A stretch of DNA of 64,000 nucleotides from Pseudomonadota bacterium (GTDB taxonomy: Bacteria > Pseudomonadota > Gammaproteobacteria > Competibacterales > Competibacteraceae): contig JAKLIY010000017.1 in NCBI GenBank assembly GCA_022709365.1, positions 17,249-81,248 of the forward strand, given 5' to 3'. Of the stretch, positions 63,138 to 64,000 are shown in pieces (the first letter of the stretch is position 1; each line of letters opens with the position of its first letter). The notes below the pieces were generated by a model, which was not told where the DNA came from, did not search any database, and worked only from the letters and a program-made list of their open reading frames with translations. A program made the translations under genes and the position numbers.

Positions 63138-63314
63138 ATGAACAAAGATCAAGTGAAAGGTCGCTTCGAAGAAGCGAAAGGCAAAGTCAAGGAAATCGCC
63201 GGTAATCTAGTCGGCAACAAGGATTTGGAACAAGAAGGTAAAGTTCAAAACGCCAAGGGCAAAATCCAATCGGGGTATGGTGATCTGAAGGAAGACGTTA
63301 AAGACGCTATCTAA
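63138..63314 (+). CDS. CsbD-family stress protein
   Basis: A 58-residue soluble protein of the CsbD family: MNKDQVKGRFEEAKGKVKEI, GNLVGNKDLEQEGKVQNAKG and KIQSGYGDLKEDVKDAI. These small hydrophilic helical proteins appear under general stress. ATG 63138 has AGGAGAG at good spacing. A terminator hairpin follows the stop by 34 bp, so it is probably monocistronic. Confidence 0.92.
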   Translation: MNKDQVKGRFEEAKGKVKEIAGNLVGNKDLEQEGKVQNAKGKIQSGYGDLKEDVKDAI

Positions 63315-63348
63315 AGCGAATTATCACTGAGGTTTTAATGTGAGCCAA

Positions 63349-63376
63349 GGCAGGCTGGTCGGATACAGAGCCTGCC
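63349..63376 (+). terminator. Terminator after csbD
   Basis: GGCAGGCT (63349-63356) and AGCCTGCC (63369-63376) form a perfect 8-bp stem with a 12-base loop, followed by TGTCTTTTG. This is consistent with a rho-independent terminator. Confidence 0.8.
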
Positions 63377-63427
63377 TGTCTTTTGTCCACAAAGTATTTC
63401 TCGAACGTTTTTTATCCGGAGCAAGAC

Positions 63428-63850
63428 ATGAGTTACGAAAATCGCAATATCGATAGTACCGATCACCGCGATGGTCCTGGCCCCGAGCTAATGGGCGCTA
63501 ATACGCTGATTGGCAACGACGTCTATAACCAGAAAGAAGAGGATCTCGGTAACATTAAGGAGATCATGCTGGACACGCAAACCGGCAACGTGTGTTACGC
63601 GGTGTTGTCCTCTGGAGGTATCCTCGGTATAGGCGAAAAGCTGTTTGCGGTGCCCTGGAGTGCGCTCACTCTCGATACCGAGAACAAACGCTTCACTCTT
63701 AACGTGGAAGCGGATCGCCTCAAAAATGCACCGGGGTTCGATAAGGATCAGTGGCCCAATATGGCGGATGCTTCCTGGGCGCAGAGCATTCATTCTTATT
63801 ACGGGACTTCATCGGATTCCACGACGAAACCCAATACCCGGCATGTGTAA
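63428..63850 (+). CDS. PRC-barrel domain protein
   Basis: A 140-residue soluble protein with a PRC-barrel fold: LMGANTLIGNDVYNQKEEDL, GNIKEIMLDTQTGNVCYAVL then GILGIGEKLFAVPWSALTLD, and a C-terminal acidic/aromatic tail. PRC-barrel proteins bind RNA, photosynthetic partners or ligands; in proteobacteria like this the role is mostly unassigned, often osmotic or biofilm related. ATG 63428 has a GGAG site; the same frame is open from 63383. Confidence 0.88.
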   Translation: MSYENRNIDSTDHRDGPGPELMGANTLIGNDVYNQKEEDLGNIKEIMLDTQTGNVCYAVLSSGGILGIGEKLFAVPWSALTLDTENKRFTLNVEADRLKNAPGFDKDQWPNMADASWAQSIHSYYGTSSDSTTKPNTRHV

Positions 63851-63885
63851 TTGAGCCGTGTCCTTCTAAATTTTGGTAGTGTCCC

Positions 63886-64000
63886 TCAACTGCCTTGATG
63901 AACGTCGTTGTCGAGAGGTGGAAACAGGTGCTCGATCGTAGCCAGAGTGTCCAAGAAGGAGGCGGGCACGCGATAGGACAGCAACTCGGTGGTCGTCCAC
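63886..64000 (-). CDS. C-terminal end of an unidentified gene (cut by window edge)
   Basis: On the minus strand a frame runs in from the right edge and stops at 63886-63888, giving the last 37 or so residues of a protein (TTTELLSYRVPASFLDTLAT then IEHLFPPLDNDVHQGS). The composition is protein-like but no family can be assigned from this piece. A transposase end is possible but not shown. Confidence 0.35.
   Translation of the reverse strand, partial: WTTTELLSYRVPASFLDTLATIEHLFPPLDNDVHQGS

Overview
The window looks like a chromosomal segment of a gammaproteobacterium. The synteny gmk-rpoZ-spoT-ridA-recG, the accA-tilS pair, rsmE, pilU and an E. coli-type frdABCD all fit that class. The combination of a GlgE/TreS-maltokinase glucan locus, two polyphosphate kinases, a fumarate reductase next to rquA and a PEP-CTERM protein suggests a glycogen-accumulating environmental bacterium of the Candidatus Competibacter/Contendobacter type. 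The organism name is inference, not something the sequence states.

Layout. 1-2.7 kb: polyphosphate genes (ppk1, cut by the window edge, and a two-domain PPK2) on the minus strand. 2.9-5.9 kb: two lytic transglycosylases in tandem. 6.0-7.6 kb: a small papain-like protein and dapD. 7.8-16.8 kb: a plus-strand glucan operon, glgE - treS/maltokinase fusion - glgC - glgX, with a 12-C tract breaking the glgE reading frame near its start. 16.8-21.7 kb: a type III restriction-modification system whose first gene overlaps the end of glgX, then a VapBC-type toxin-antitoxin pair. 21.7-28.5 kb: ABC-F ATPase, an FtsX-like permease with a small membrane protein, NamZ/DUF1343, cobJ, cbiG and an IS630 transposase remnant. 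28.5-43.0 kb: a long minus-strand run. In the order transcribed it is a PreP-like M16 protease, a dedicated Hsp70 set (TPR protein, J-protein, GrpE, Hsp70, zinc-ribbon protein), ComB, frdABCD, the rhodoquinone enzyme RquA and RsmE. 43.0-43.6 kb: a dead HigBA pair with an intact operator palindrome. 43.7-45.0 kb: a PEP-CTERM protein with a sigma-54 promoter and two identical upstream 18-bp motifs. 45.0-49.0 kb: rfbB, xthA, hupE, hypB, hypA. 49.0-60.1 kb: housekeeping genes gmk, rpoZ, spoT, ridA, recG, pilU, a DegP-type protease, accA and tilS. 60.1-64.0 kb: a MITE-like element with perfect 23-bp ends, an AI-2E family transporter and small envelope/stress proteins (glycine-zipper lipoprotein, a three-repeat cysteine protein, CsbD, PRC-barrel), then the end of an unidentified gene.

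How it works together. The glucan operon can turn trehalose/maltose into maltose-1-phosphate and then alpha-glucan (TreS, Mak, GlgE), make ADP-glucose (GlgC) and debranch (GlgX). No glgB or glgA is seen here. FrdABCD with RquA gives a coherent anaerobic fumarate-respiration module running on rhodoquinol, which would dispose of reducing equivalents when stored glycogen is fermented.

The strongest leads are the frd-rquA unit, the five-gene Hsp70 accessory operon, the sigma-54-driven PEP-CTERM gene with a pentamer repeat in its signal peptide, the poly-C frameshift in glgE, and the small repeats (heptamers, MITE, CTCTCCC hairpins) between genes.
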